NCBI RefSeq assembly: GCF_022496765.1 | Contig: NZ_VANV01000005.1 | Coordinates: 210,788 to 274,787 of the forward strand | Reading direction: 5' to 3' | Length of the DNA stretch: 64,000 nucleotides | Origin: Acidaminobacter sp. JC074 | GTDB lineage: Bacteria > Bacillota > Clostridia > Peptostreptococcales > Acidaminobacteraceae | In this document: piece by piece, positions 23,328 through 31,491 of the stretch | Position numbering within the stretch: the first letter of the stretch is position 1 | Layout of the letters: every line of letters begins with the position of its first letter | Translations under genes and position numbers: made by a program | Notes under the pieces: model-generated | What the model was told of the DNA's origin: nothing | The model's input: only the letters and a program-made list of their open reading frames with translations | Database searches by the model: none

Positions 23328-23567
23328 ATGATTATAAAGGTATTAGGAACGGGTTGTAAAAAATGTGACAAGGTCTATAAAATGCTGGAAGAAATTAAAG
23401 AAGAAGAGCAACTAGATCTCCAAATTGATAAGGTAGAGGATTTAAAATCCATCGTTGCCTATGGTGTGATGACAACACCTACTCTGGTTATAAATGGAGA
23501 CCTTCTATTTAAAGGTACTGTACCGAGTAAAAAGAAGTTAATAAAAGAAATAAACGCAAGAATCTAG
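23328..23567 (+). CDS. Small thioredoxin-fold redox-active disulfide protein
   Basis: A 79-residue protein starting MIIKVLGTGCKKCDK with a CxxC at residues 10-13 and the cis-Pro region MTTPTLVINGDLLFKG, the pattern of the short archaeal/bacterial thioredoxin-like family (MTH895/TM0996 type, 'redox-active disulfide protein 2'). These proteins are too short for classical thioredoxin and their partners are mostly unknown. A TATAAT box (23304-23309) and AAGGAGA precede the ATG at 23328, and DnaA boxes lie directly upstream of the promoter. Monocistronic with a terminator. Confidence 0.9.
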   Translation: MIIKVLGTGCKKCDKVYKMLEEIKEEEQLDLQIDKVEDLKSIVAYGVMTTPTLVINGDLLFKGTVPSKKKLIKEINARI

Positions 23568-23580
23568 TCTTGCGTTTTTT
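23553..23580 (+). terminator. Terminator of the thioredoxin-like gene
   Basis: Arms AACGCAAGA/TCTTGCGTT around six bases that include the stop codon, followed by a T run. Confidence 0.9.
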
Positions 23581-23652
23581 ATTGGTCCAGGTTTCATAAA
23601 GTTTTGGCTCTGTGTTACGAGCAGGAACTTATTGCGACCAGCCTGTGAGTTC

Positions 23653-23826
23653 TTACTTACAAAAAAGATTGCCATGATGACACTTATTGGAATGAAGTTG
23701 CCAAGATGGTTCGCCTTTATCGTTATAAAACTGATGATTTACATGAATCTTATGTGTACATGATCTTATCATTTCATTAGCTTTGTCGACCTGGAAAATC
23801 AAAATTTTGTATATGTGGTCTTTCAT
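23653..23826 (-). CDS. Hypothetical 57-residue Cys/His-rich protein
   Basis: The frame starting at ATG 23826, supported by GGAGGTGA upstream, encodes a small protein with His and Cys concentrated in its C-terminal half (CTHKIHVNHQF, NKCHHGNLFC). This could bind a metal, but I recognise no family. A longer frame from 23880 lacks a binding site. It lies upstream of nothing obvious on its strand and is separated from mgsA, so it is probably a lone gene. Coding status is moderately supported by the ribosome binding site only. Confidence 0.5.
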   Translation of the reverse strand: MKDHIYKILIFQVDKANEMIRSCTHKIHVNHQFYNDKGEPSWQLHSNKCHHGNLFCK

Positions 23827-23907
23827 AGCAATCACCTCCAATATAAGTGTATCGAAGTCTAAGCTAGAATAATATACCAAAAACGACTATAAGCCGACTA
23901 AGTCGGC

Positions 23908-24306
23908 TTAATATGCATCTCTAATAGTTTTCCACTCTTCTTTATGGATCATACCGTATAATAATATCTCTGCAGACGTTACATTGGTAGCAAGAGGTAC
24001 CTGATGAACATCACATACTCTTAAAAGTGCTTGAACATCTGGCTCGTGTGGTTGTGCTGTTAAAGGGTCTCTTAAGAAAATCACCAAATCAATCTCATCA
24101 ATGGCTACCCTTGCACCAATTTGCTGGTCGCCACCAATTGGACCCGATAAAAATCTTTCCACTTCTAAACCACTGGCTTCATTTATCTTTTTTCCTGTAG
24201 TACCTGTCGCACATAAGTCATGATCTTTTAAAATATCATGGTGCTTTTGTACAAACTGAATCATCTTTGGTTTTTTTGTATCATGTGCAATTAATGCTAT
24301 TTTCAT
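23908..24306 (-). CDS. mgsA: Methylglyoxal synthase
   Basis: The 132-residue protein has the MgsA motifs [32 protein letters not shown] (phosphate binding and catalytic Asp), IFLRDPL and [11 protein letters not shown]. It converts dihydroxyacetone phosphate to methylglyoxal and phosphate in the cytosol, a bypass when sugar phosphates accumulate. Length is normal. Its ATG overlaps the stop of pheA (ATGA), so it is translated from the pheA mRNA, an unexpected pairing. A hairpin with arms AAGCCGAC/GTCGGCTT follows (23891-23909), with only a distant T run. Confidence 0.93.
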   Translation of the reverse strand: MKIALIAHDTKKPKMIQFVQKHHDILKDHDLCATGTTGKKINEASGLEVERFLSGPIGGDQQIGARVAIDEIDLVIFLRDPLTAQPHEPDVQALLRVCDVHQVPLATNVTSAEILLYGMIHKEEWKTIRDAY

Positions 24307-25424
24307 TGACTAACTCCGTTTCTACTGTAATAGTTTCCTAGTATTAAGACAGAATGACATGCTTGTCTTACTTGTTCTAATGTCTCTTTGGTCTTTTCAT
24401 CATTGATGTTGCCTGCAATATCAATATAAAACATATAGGCCCATGGCTTATCAGGAATAGGTCTTGATTCAATTTTTAACATATTGATGTTTGATTTTGC
24501 AATCAACTCCAATACATTAAATAGTGATCTTGGCTCATGCGACAATCTGATAACCATACTGATTTTATTAGAAAGATCATCATTTAAGGCTTTTTTAGAT
24601 AAAACCACAAAGCGCGTTGTGTTGTAATCATGGTCCTGAATATTTTCTACCAATACATCCAGCCCATAAGCTTCTGCAGCCTCAACACTCGCTATGGCTG
24701 CTAAAGTCTCGTCATTTAAGGCTTTGACATGTTTAACACTCTCTGCAGTATTAGAATAAGAAAAATGCTGCCAATCAAAATCACTTAAAAACTTTCTAGA
24801 CTGTTTAAATCCTTGTTCATGAGAATAAACCGCTTGAATCTTATCAATCGATCCTTGTCCAATCAAATTATGTCTAACATTTAAATAGACATCTCCTATT
24901 ATTTGCATTTCATATTTTAATAATAGATCATATACCTCATTAATAGCACCAGTTGAGCTGTTCTCAATTGGTAAAACAATATAATCTACTTGATTATTAT
25001 ACAATGAATCAAAAGTTTCTTCAAAAGTCGTAAAAGATTGAGTACTATACGATTCTTTAAAGAATTTCTTTACAGCAATGCTTGAAAAAGATCCATTTAT
25101 CCCTTGATAACCTACTATAGGATTTTTCTTAAGGTCATGTGCTTGGTCTTCTACTGCTGTCATCAAAGTTTGCTGATGTGTTCTACTGTATTCCATAATA
25201 TCTTTAAAGAAGACACTCAAAAGTCTCTCAAATCTTGAATCTTCTAATAATGCTACATTTTTTTCAATCAAAGCAGCTTCTCTTTGTGGATCTTTTAAGG
25301 CTTTGCCTGTAGCGATCTTATAAGTTGCCACTTCTTCTACAACTTTCATACGTTTTTCAAACAGCTTTACAAGCTCTCTGTCAATACCATCAATATCTTT
25401 TCTTAATTCTTCTATGTCTCTCAT
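24303..25424 (-). CDS. pheA: Bifunctional chorismate mutase/prephenate dehydratase
   Basis: The 373-residue protein joins an AroQ chorismate mutase domain (residues 1-85: [20 protein letters not shown]), a prephenate dehydratase domain (about 105-285: [35 protein letters not shown] with the catalytic Thr) and an ACT domain (about 295-370: [13 protein letters not shown] and [10 protein letters not shown]). It makes phenylpyruvate from chorismate in phenylalanine synthesis; the ACT ESRP motif is the phenylalanine feedback site. GAGGTGA precedes the ATG at 25424. A TATAAT-like box near 25467 lies just before the terminator of the preceding gene, so the mRNA may begin with that hairpin. Confidence 0.95.
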   Translation of the reverse strand: MRDIEELRKDIDGIDRELVKLFEKRMKVVEEVATYKIATGKALKDPQREAALIEKNVALLEDSRFERLLSVFFKDIMEYSRTHQQTLMTAVEDQAHDLKKNPIVGYQGINGSFSSIAVKKFFKESYSTQSFTTFEETFDSLYNNQVDYIVLPIENSSTGAINEVYDLLLKYEMQIIGDVYLNVRHNLIGQGSIDKIQAVYSHEQGFKQSRKFLSDFDWQHFSYSNTAESVKHVKALNDETLAAIASVEAAEAYGLDVLVENIQDHDYNTTRFVVLSKKALNDDLSNKISMVIRLSHEPRSLFNVLELIAKSNINMLKIESRPIPDKPWAYMFYIDIAGNINDEKTKETLEQVRQACHSVLILGNYYSRNGVSQ

Positions 25425-25434
25425 AGGTCACCTC

Positions 25435-25464
25435 ACTGAAAAAAAGTATGCATAGCATACTTTT
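25435..25464 (-). terminator. Terminator of the M1 peptidase gene, next to pheA
   Basis: Arms AAAAGTATGC/GCATACTTTT around three bases (25442-25464), with a T run of seven on the minus strand. It ends only 11 bases before the pheA start. Confidence 0.85.
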
Positions 25465-25505
25465 ATATTATAGGTAGTTTAGTGCGTTTTTAACAATATG
25501 TCAAG

Positions 25506-26945
25506 TCAATACCACCATGTATCTAGTATTTTACCCGCTTCTTGGCCAAATACACTTTCAATGGATTGTCTTAAATCTTCTTCTTTTAAGATTTTATAGG
25601 CATAATTCTCATAAAGATACTTTGCAAACTCACGCACCTTATCATCTCCATAAGCCTTGTACAACTCATGATAAACAAGGGCTGACTTTGAGTATGCAGA
25701 CACACCATAGTCATTCCAGTTGTCAAACTCATAAGATGTTTTGGCGACAACGATATCATCAAAGCCATAAGCATCCACTCGTGACTGATATCTCTCCATA
25801 GTGGTATTATAAGTATCCTCATCAATTAATTCTTTCTCATAATAGGCTGTAAAATAAGTTGTTAAGCCTTCATCAATCCAACCTTCGTCTATTTCATCAT
25901 CACCTATTATATTGTAAAACCATTGGTGTACGGTTTCATGAACAATGACATTTCTTAAAGAAGCTTGAGAATTTAAAAGGTAACCTTTAGAAATAAAAAC
26001 CAAACCTGGATATTCCATGCCTGATGGAAAATTTGTTAATACAACACTGTATGTCTTATAGGGATAATCACCAATGACTTCTTCAAAGAGTCTTATGCTG
26101 TCTACACCGTAAGCTAGTGCATCATCTAGCCATTTGTGCTTTTTTAAAGATTTTGGATAGTAAAGATAGACATCCGTCTCATTAACACTTTCTTTTATGA
26201 TTTCAAATTGATCAGAAATCACCATGGCAAAATCACGCATTCTGTCACCTTTAAAATGATAAGTCAAAAGATCCGTTTGAAGCGTTTCTATGGTATAACC
26301 AGAAGCTGCAACAATAAAATCACTCGGTACACTTATATGTATATCGTAATTGGCCATGTCGCTGTAAAATGGATCACCAATTGATAAATAAGGATCTAGG
26401 TTCCAGCCGTCTTCATCATATACAGAAATGATCGGATACCAGTTTCCCAAGTTATAAATACCACCATCATAACCAAAGCGTTCTGATGTATCGGATACTT
26501 TAACTTGATAGGCCATTTCTATCTTATATGTTTGACCCATTTTAAAGTCAAATGGTACATAAATGGATGTCAGTGTTGGCCCCTTATTAAAATCAACAAC
26601 TTGTCCATCTATTATAATAGAAGATACTTCTATGGCGCCAAAGTTTTCTACACCTTTTGTATTACCTGTTATAGATGGTTGAGCTTCTTTAGAAAAGGCA
26701 TTGGGATACAGATGAAAATACAGCTTATCTAGATCAACATTTTCCCGATTGGTATAAGTGATGACTTGATTCACATCAATCACTCTTTTTTCATCATCTA
26801 ATACCGCATCGATTTTATACTCATCCAAGTCAGAATCAGTATAGGCATCTTCTTCATAAACTTGGCTTACAATAGGATCAGATATTTCCTCTGCTTGACA
26901 AGCTACCATTAAAAATAGAGCCATCAACAATACAATCTTTTTCAT
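25506..26945 (-). CDS. M1-family metallopeptidase lipoprotein
   Basis: The 479-residue protein has a lipoprotein signal (MKKIVLLMALFLMVACQAEE, Cys at about 16) and an M1 aminopeptidase core: an N-terminal beta-domain, GMEYPGLVFIS (substrate-binding GxMEN-like region) and HETVHQWFYN with WIDEGLTTYF, giving HExxH plus a Glu 18 residues later. It would act as a surface-anchored zinc peptidase outside the cell. It is shorter than PepN and lacks its C-terminal helical domain, as many clostridial members do. GGAGG precedes the ATG at 26945. Substrate is unknown. Confidence 0.9.
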   Translation of the reverse strand: MKKIVLLMALFLMVACQAEEISDPIVSQVYEEDAYTDSDLDEYKIDAVLDDEKRVIDVNQVITYTNRENVDLDKLYFHLYPNAFSKEAQPSITGNTKGVENFGAIEVSSIIIDGQVVDFNKGPTLTSIYVPFDFKMGQTYKIEMAYQVKVSDTSERFGYDGGIYNLGNWYPIISVYDEDGWNLDPYLSIGDPFYSDMANYDIHISVPSDFIVAASGYTIETLQTDLLTYHFKGDRMRDFAMVISDQFEIIKESVNETDVYLYYPKSLKKHKWLDDALAYGVDSIRLFEEVIGDYPYKTYSVVLTNFPSGMEYPGLVFISKGYLLNSQASLRNVIVHETVHQWFYNIIGDDEIDEGWIDEGLTTYFTAYYEKELIDEDTYNTTMERYQSRVDAYGFDDIVVAKTSYEFDNWNDYGVSAYSKSALVYHELYKAYGDDKVREFAKYLYENYAYKILKEEDLRQSIESVFGQEAGKILDTWWY

Positions 26946-26982
26946 GAAAACCTCCTACAGATATTGGTACAAAAAATGAAGC

Positions 26983-27441
26983 CTAGGCTTCATCAAATGC
27001 TTCTTCATCTAAAATAACACGTTGATCATCCTTGGCAGTAGACAATACAAGATAAGTGTATGTGTTCTTGGCAAAATTATTAATCATATCTATCAGATGT
27101 TCTAAGTGAGCTGAATTTTTTGCGCGCACTTTTACTAAAAAACAAGTATTACCTGTTACCTTGTGACATTCCACAATTTCTTCCATAGAAGATAATTTAT
27201 CTGCCATTTCCTTTATTTCTAAATTACCAACTGGTACAGTGATATAAGCTGTCATATCATAGCCTACCTTTGAAGCATCAATGATAGCAGAATAACCCTT
27301 GATAACACCTTCATTTTCAAGTTTTTTAACACGTTCTTTGGTTGCTGTTGTAGACAGACCTATCATACGTCCTAGCTCAGCTATACTCAGTTTTCCATTG
27401 TCTTGCAATTCTTTTAGAATTGTTAAATCATATCTATCCAC
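26983..27441 (-). CDS. Lrp/AsnC-family transcription regulator
   Basis: The 152-residue protein has the Lrp winged helix-turn-helix (DLTILKELQDNGKLSIAELGRMIGLSTTATKERVKKLE, in part) and a C-terminal RAM ligand-binding domain (about 65-145: YDMTAYITVPVG, VECHKVTGNTCFLVKVR). Family members sense amino acids and act as dimers to octamers. It overlaps the end of the phosphoesterase gene by eight bases and is probably translated from its mRNA. The targets are unknown; it may regulate its own operon. Confidence 0.92.
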   Translation of the reverse strand: MDRYDLTILKELQDNGKLSIAELGRMIGLSTTATKERVKKLENEGVIKGYSAIIDASKVGYDMTAYITVPVGNLEIKEMADKLSSMEEIVECHKVTGNTCFLVKVRAKNSAHLEHLIDMINNFAKNTYTYLVLSTAKDDQRVILDEEAFDEA

Positions 27442-28528
27442 AATTGTCTCCTTTTATTTGAATTTGATTTCTTTTGACCCATCCAAAAACATCTTTGTAT
27501 TTAACGAGTACACAATCTTCAAAGCACTCACATACATAAACTTGATCGCCAACTTTTAAATCTAAAAACCTATTTATGTAATTGGTCTTTAGTCTATACT
27601 TACCATCCTCTTCATAGAGCAAACCATTAAAAACATGAAAGACCATGCCTGAATGGCTGTGTTTACACAAGGACATCTCTTTGCCTTTTTCTATAAACTC
27701 AAACTGATAATGAGGAAAATTAACATATACAAGAGGTTCGTGCTTAAAGGCATGTTCCATTATAATAGTGCCTTCTATAAAATCATGATACTGGTCATAA
27801 GTATACTCTATCTTACCATTTTCTTTGCTAATGATAAGTGCATTCAGCTCACCTGTCTTTTTAACCCCTAAACCGCCATCAACAAATATGATGTTCTTTT
27901 CATCATTAAAGTAGGGCACGTTTGAAAGGTCATGAAATCTCAGGTTACTTGCCGGCCAGTGGCCAACTACTATCTTGTCCTTGTTGATACCACTTAGATC
28001 ATTATAAAAATCATATTTTAAGAACTTACCTTCCTCTTTAAAACTTTCATCATAACCACCATGTACAAACACATGGCCGTCTGCTCTTAGATAGATGGGT
28101 AATGATTCAAGATAAGCCACCACCTCATGACTATCAAAATAATCCAAAAGCTCATCACTTGTTATGGTATGTATGTTATGATCACTTTCATCAAGTACCG
28201 AACCAACTATAGTTTCATAGTATTCTTCTTTTAGAAAGTCATGAAGTCTTTCAATTTTATCCTTATCTTTGATGCAGGTATGAATAAAGTATTCATGATT
28301 GCCTTTTAAAACATATGTATTTTTCCTCTTAGAGAGATTTTTAATATATTCATAGGTTTTTAGAGAGTCTCTTCCCCTATTGATAAAATCTCCTAGGATG
28401 ATAAGAATATCGTCTTCATCTAATTGGAGTTTTCTTAGTAACATATCCAGATGGTCTTTATGGCCATGTACATCACTGATAACCACTATTTTATAGTTAT
28501 CTCTTAAATCTAAGTTTACTGTTTTCAA
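27434..28528 (-). CDS. Calcineurin-like metallophosphoesterase with C-terminal SH3-like domain
   Basis: The 364-residue protein has the phosphoesterase motifs VVISDVHGH (D-x-H), ILGDFINRGRDS (GDxxxRG), LKGNHEYF (GNHE), VFVHGGYD and GHW, as in serine/threonine phosphatase-like PrpA and ApaH relatives. Residues about 335-360 (VGDQVYVCECFE...FGWVKRNQI) look like an SH3-like barrel. The catalytic part resembles protein or dinucleoside polyphosphate phosphatases; substrate not known. The ATG at 28528 is preceded by an AGGAG-like AAAAGGAGC. It is followed by the Lrp-family gene with a short overlap and divergent from rnhA. Confidence 0.85.
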   Translation of the reverse strand: MKTVNLDLRDNYKIVVISDVHGHKDHLDMLLRKLQLDEDDILIILGDFINRGRDSLKTYEYIKNLSKRKNTYVLKGNHEYFIHTCIKDKDKIERLHDFLKEEYYETIVGSVLDESDHNIHTITSDELLDYFDSHEVVAYLESLPIYLRADGHVFVHGGYDESFKEEGKFLKYDFYNDLSGINKDKIVVGHWPASNLRFHDLSNVPYFNDEKNIIFVDGGLGVKKTGELNALIISKENGKIEYTYDQYHDFIEGTIIMEHAFKHEPLVYVNFPHYQFEFIEKGKEMSLCKHSHSGMVFHVFNGLLYEEDGKYRLKTNYINRFLDLKVGDQVYVCECFEDCVLVKYKDVFGWVKRNQIQIKGDNCG

Positions 28529-28633
28529 TTAAGCTCCTTTTATTTCCTAGGAAATATCTTAACATGTATAATCATATGATAAATCGATTATACTTGCAAA
28601 TGGTTTGATGTTATAATATTGTCGAGGTGAAAT

Positions 28634-29170
28634 ATGAAAACAATATATTTATATACAGATGGTGCCTGTTCAGGCAATCAACATGAAACCAATGTAGGTG
28701 GTTATGGTGCCATCTTACAATACGGTCAAAACTTCAAAGAAATTTATGGTGGTGATAAAAATACGACCAATAACATTATGGAACTTTTAGGTGTTATAGA
28801 ATCTATGAAGTTGATCACAGATAAAAGTGTCAACATTGAGGTGTATTCTGACTCCGCTTATGTCGTTGAGTGCTTCAGAAAATCATGGTATGTCAACTGG
28901 GAAAAAAATGGCTGGAAAAATTCTAAAAAGCAACCTGTAGAAAACAAGGCTTTATGGGTTGAACTTCTAGATCTGGTTCGTTCTTTTAACCAAGTCACCT
29001 TCTTTAAGGTCAAGGGTCATCTAGATGTCAACAAAACAGCTGAAGTCAACAAGTGGTATAAGAAGTTCATCACACAGAGAAACATCAACTTAGAGGATTA
29101 CAAGTATCTGATTAAGATGAACAACCGTGCAGATGAACTGGCTAATATCGGCATGGACGAAAATCGCTAA
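28634..29170 (+). CDS. rnhA: Ribonuclease HI
   Basis: The 178-residue protein has the type 1 RNase H catalytic set: YTDGACSGN (Asp 9), NNIMELLGVIESM (Glu), VYSDSAYVV (Asp) and NRADELAN (final Asp). It degrades the RNA of RNA-DNA hybrids in the cytosol. The region between the third and fourth carboxylates carries an insertion (HLDVNKTAEVNKW...) longer than in E. coli RNase HI. GAGGTGA precedes the ATG at 28634. Monocistronic, facing the TPR-like gene. Confidence 0.93.
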   Translation: MKTIYLYTDGACSGNQHETNVGGYGAILQYGQNFKEIYGGDKNTTNNIMELLGVIESMKLITDKSVNIEVYSDSAYVVECFRKSWYVNWEKNGWKNSKKQPVENKALWVELLDLVRSFNQVTFFKVKGHLDVNKTAEVNKWYKKFITQRNINLEDYKYLIKMNNRADELANIGMDENR

Positions 29171-29196
29171 AAAACAAGGAGTGGCAAGCCACTCCT
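29168..29196 (-). terminator. Terminator of the ABC exporter operon, convergent with rnhA
   Basis: Arms AGGAGTGGC/GCCACTCCT around two bases, with a T run on the minus strand (29168-29176); it overlaps the stop of the TPR-like gene. Confidence 0.9.
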
Positions 29197-29626
29197 ACAT
29201 TCTACTCTTATAGATGACTTCTGCACGATCCGTAAAGTAATCATCTCTTTTTTCTTTCATACCTTCAATGTATTCTGCCATATGGTTATCAATCGGCTCT
29301 AACATATCCATCATGTTATCATATGACTCAAACATCTCCATACCACATAACATATAGGTTTTAGCCATATCTACCTGACACCACTCATATAAACCATCTT
29401 CTTCTTCATATTCATTGATGATCTTTTGATACATATCGATGGCTCTAAAATAATCTTTCATAAACAACATACCAACAATATCAGCAAAGTGTTTGATTGC
29501 CCAATAATGATACACTGGTTCACCTTCACTACCTTCTATAATCTCTTTATACTTGGTAGCTGCTAGTTCAAAACGTCGATCTCTAGTTAGTTGATGTGCT
29601 TCTTCTAATTCTTTTTTCCAATCCAT
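29195..29626 (-). CDS. Small TPR-like protein
   Basis: The 143-residue protein is all-helical, with two tetratricopeptide-like repeats (RRFELAATKYKEII and KDYFRAIDMYQKIIN) and a charged C-terminus. It has no signal peptide and is probably a cytosolic protein-binding adaptor. AAGGGG precedes; ATG at 29626 or the adjacent GTG at 29629 can serve as start. It lies 15 bases after the second exporter gene and shares its terminator, so it may belong to the same operon. I do not recognise a named family. Confidence 0.7.
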   Translation of the reverse strand: MDWKKELEEAHQLTRDRRFELAATKYKEIIEGSEGEPVYHYWAIKHFADIVGMLFMKDYFRAIDMYQKIINEYEEEDGLYEWCQVDMAKTYMLCGMEMFESYDNMMDMLEPIDNHMAEYIEGMKEKRDDYFTDRAEVIYKSRM

Positions 29627-29640
29627 CACTGGGCCCCTTT

Positions 29641-31491
29641 CTAAACTGCTGTATTTGTTGTAAATTGACTGTTGTACAAATCAGCATAAAAACCATTTTG
29701 ATTCATTAAAGACTCATGGTTTCCTTGTTCTATAATTGTACCTTCATTCATTACTAATATTATATCAGCATCACGTATTGTAGACAACCGATGGGCAATA
29801 ACAAAGCTGGTTTTTCCTTCCATCAATCTGTTCATGGCACGTTGGATATATACTTCTGTTCTTGTATCTACACTTGAAGTTGCCTCATCCAAAATTAATA
29901 TAGATGGATTGGCAAGAATAGCTCTAGCAATTGTTAAAAGCTGCTTTTGTCCTTGTGAGATGTTGCTTGCATCTTCATTTAAGACAGTATCATAGCCATC
30001 TGGCAGTGTTCTGATAAAATGATCTGCATAAGCAGCCCTTGCAGCCTTGTAAACATCTTGGTCTGTCGCATCTTCGCGGCCATAGGCTATATTTTCTTTG
30101 ATGGTGCCATTAAAAAGCCATGTATCTTGTAGAACCATACCAAATTGACTTCTTAAATAGCCCCTGTTAAAGTCTACAATATCATGTCCGTCTACAGTGA
30201 TAGAACCCTCATGTATATCATAAAATCTCATTAAAAGATTCACCAAAGTTGTTTTACCGGCGCCTGTCGGACCTACTATAGCGACTGTCTGACCCTTCTT
30301 GACATGGATGTCCATATCTTCCATAAGAATGTTATCATCACTGTAACCAAACTTAACATGATTAAAGTTTACATCACCATGTATCTGGTCTAACTCTCTG
30401 CCCTTTTCTAAAGACTCTTCTTCTAATTCATCTAGTACTTCAAAAACACGTTCTGCAGCAGCAACTGTCGATTGAATCAAGTTGGCAATAGAAGCCGTTT
30501 GAACAATGGGCTGACCAAAAGATTTTGAGTATTGAATAAAGGCCTGAACATCACCAATAGCCATACCACGCTGAGCAACCATAATACCGCCACCAACAGC
30601 AACAAATACATAACCGATATTGTTAACAAGTGTCATCAAAGGCATGATGATACCTGAAATAAACTGAGCTTTCCAGCTTACATTATAAAGTTCATCATTG
30701 ACTTTTTCGAAATCCTCTATAGACTGCTTTTCATAATTAAATAGCTTTACAACTTGGTGCCCTGTGTACATTTCCTCTACATGGCCATTGAGTTGACCTA
30801 AAGTTTTTTGCTGTGCTTTGAAATACTTTTGAGATGTACTAGCCACTTTTCTAGTAATAAAGATACTCATAGGTAAAGTAATGAGTACAACCAATGTTAA
30901 AAGTGGACTTATAGATAACATCATAACAATAACACCGATGATGGTAATCACTGCCGTAATCATCTGAGTCATAGACTGTTCTAAAGTTGAACTCACCGTA
31001 TCTATATCATTGGTGACTCTTGATAAAATATCACCATGAGCTTTAGAATCAAAGAACTTCAAAGGCAAATGACTTAACTTTCTACTGACATCCTCACGAA
31101 GGGTTCTCACGGTATTTTGAGAAACACCTGCCATGATATATCGCATAAGATATGAAAAGGCAAAGGAGATTAAATAGAGTATCCCCACAATTAAAAGGAT
31201 GTTGAAAATATATGAAAAATCAATACCACCTAACCCTTGAGCTTTGGCAAAATATCCTTCAAATAAACTGGTTGTTGCTAGTCCTAATACCTTAGGGGTT
31301 ACAATTGAAAATATGGTTGAAATCACTGCGAAAATAATGACAAAGATCAACTGGACCCTTCTCGGTTTAAGATATCCTAAAAGTCTCTTTAAGGTTCCCT
31401 TAAAATCCTTGGCTTTTTCTACAGGACGTCCCATTGCTGGACCATGACCGGGCCCTCTGCCTCTTTTTCTTTCTTGATTTTTTTCTGTCAT
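29641..31491 (-). CDS. ABC exporter half-transporter, second subunit
   Basis: The 616-residue protein starts with an Arg/Gly/Pro-rich leader (about 1-25), then a six-helix exporter membrane domain (about 35-340) and an ATPase (about 370-610) with GPTGAGKTT, signature ISQGQKQLLTIARAI, Walker B ILILDEATSSVD and the switch His in VIAHRLSTI. With the preceding gene it forms a heterodimeric exporter of the BmrCD/TM287-288 type, which usually pumps drugs or lipophilic compounds. Here the consensus Glu after Walker B is present, whereas its partner has Asp. It overlaps the partner by four bases (ATGA) and is preceded by marR. Confidence 0.92.
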   Translation of the reverse strand: MTEKNQERKRGRGPGHGPAMGRPVEKAKDFKGTLKRLLGYLKPRRVQLIFVIIFAVISTIFSIVTPKVLGLATTSLFEGYFAKAQGLGGIDFSYIFNILLIVGILYLISFAFSYLMRYIMAGVSQNTVRTLREDVSRKLSHLPLKFFDSKAHGDILSRVTNDIDTVSSTLEQSMTQMITAVITIIGVIVMMLSISPLLTLVVLITLPMSIFITRKVASTSQKYFKAQQKTLGQLNGHVEEMYTGHQVVKLFNYEKQSIEDFEKVNDELYNVSWKAQFISGIIMPLMTLVNNIGYVFVAVGGGIMVAQRGMAIGDVQAFIQYSKSFGQPIVQTASIANLIQSTVAAAERVFEVLDELEEESLEKGRELDQIHGDVNFNHVKFGYSDDNILMEDMDIHVKKGQTVAIVGPTGAGKTTLVNLLMRFYDIHEGSITVDGHDIVDFNRGYLRSQFGMVLQDTWLFNGTIKENIAYGREDATDQDVYKAARAAYADHFIRTLPDGYDTVLNEDASNISQGQKQLLTIARAILANPSILILDEATSSVDTRTEVYIQRAMNRLMEGKTSFVIAHRLSTIRDADIILVMNEGTIIEQGNHESLMNQNGFYADLYNSQFTTNTAV

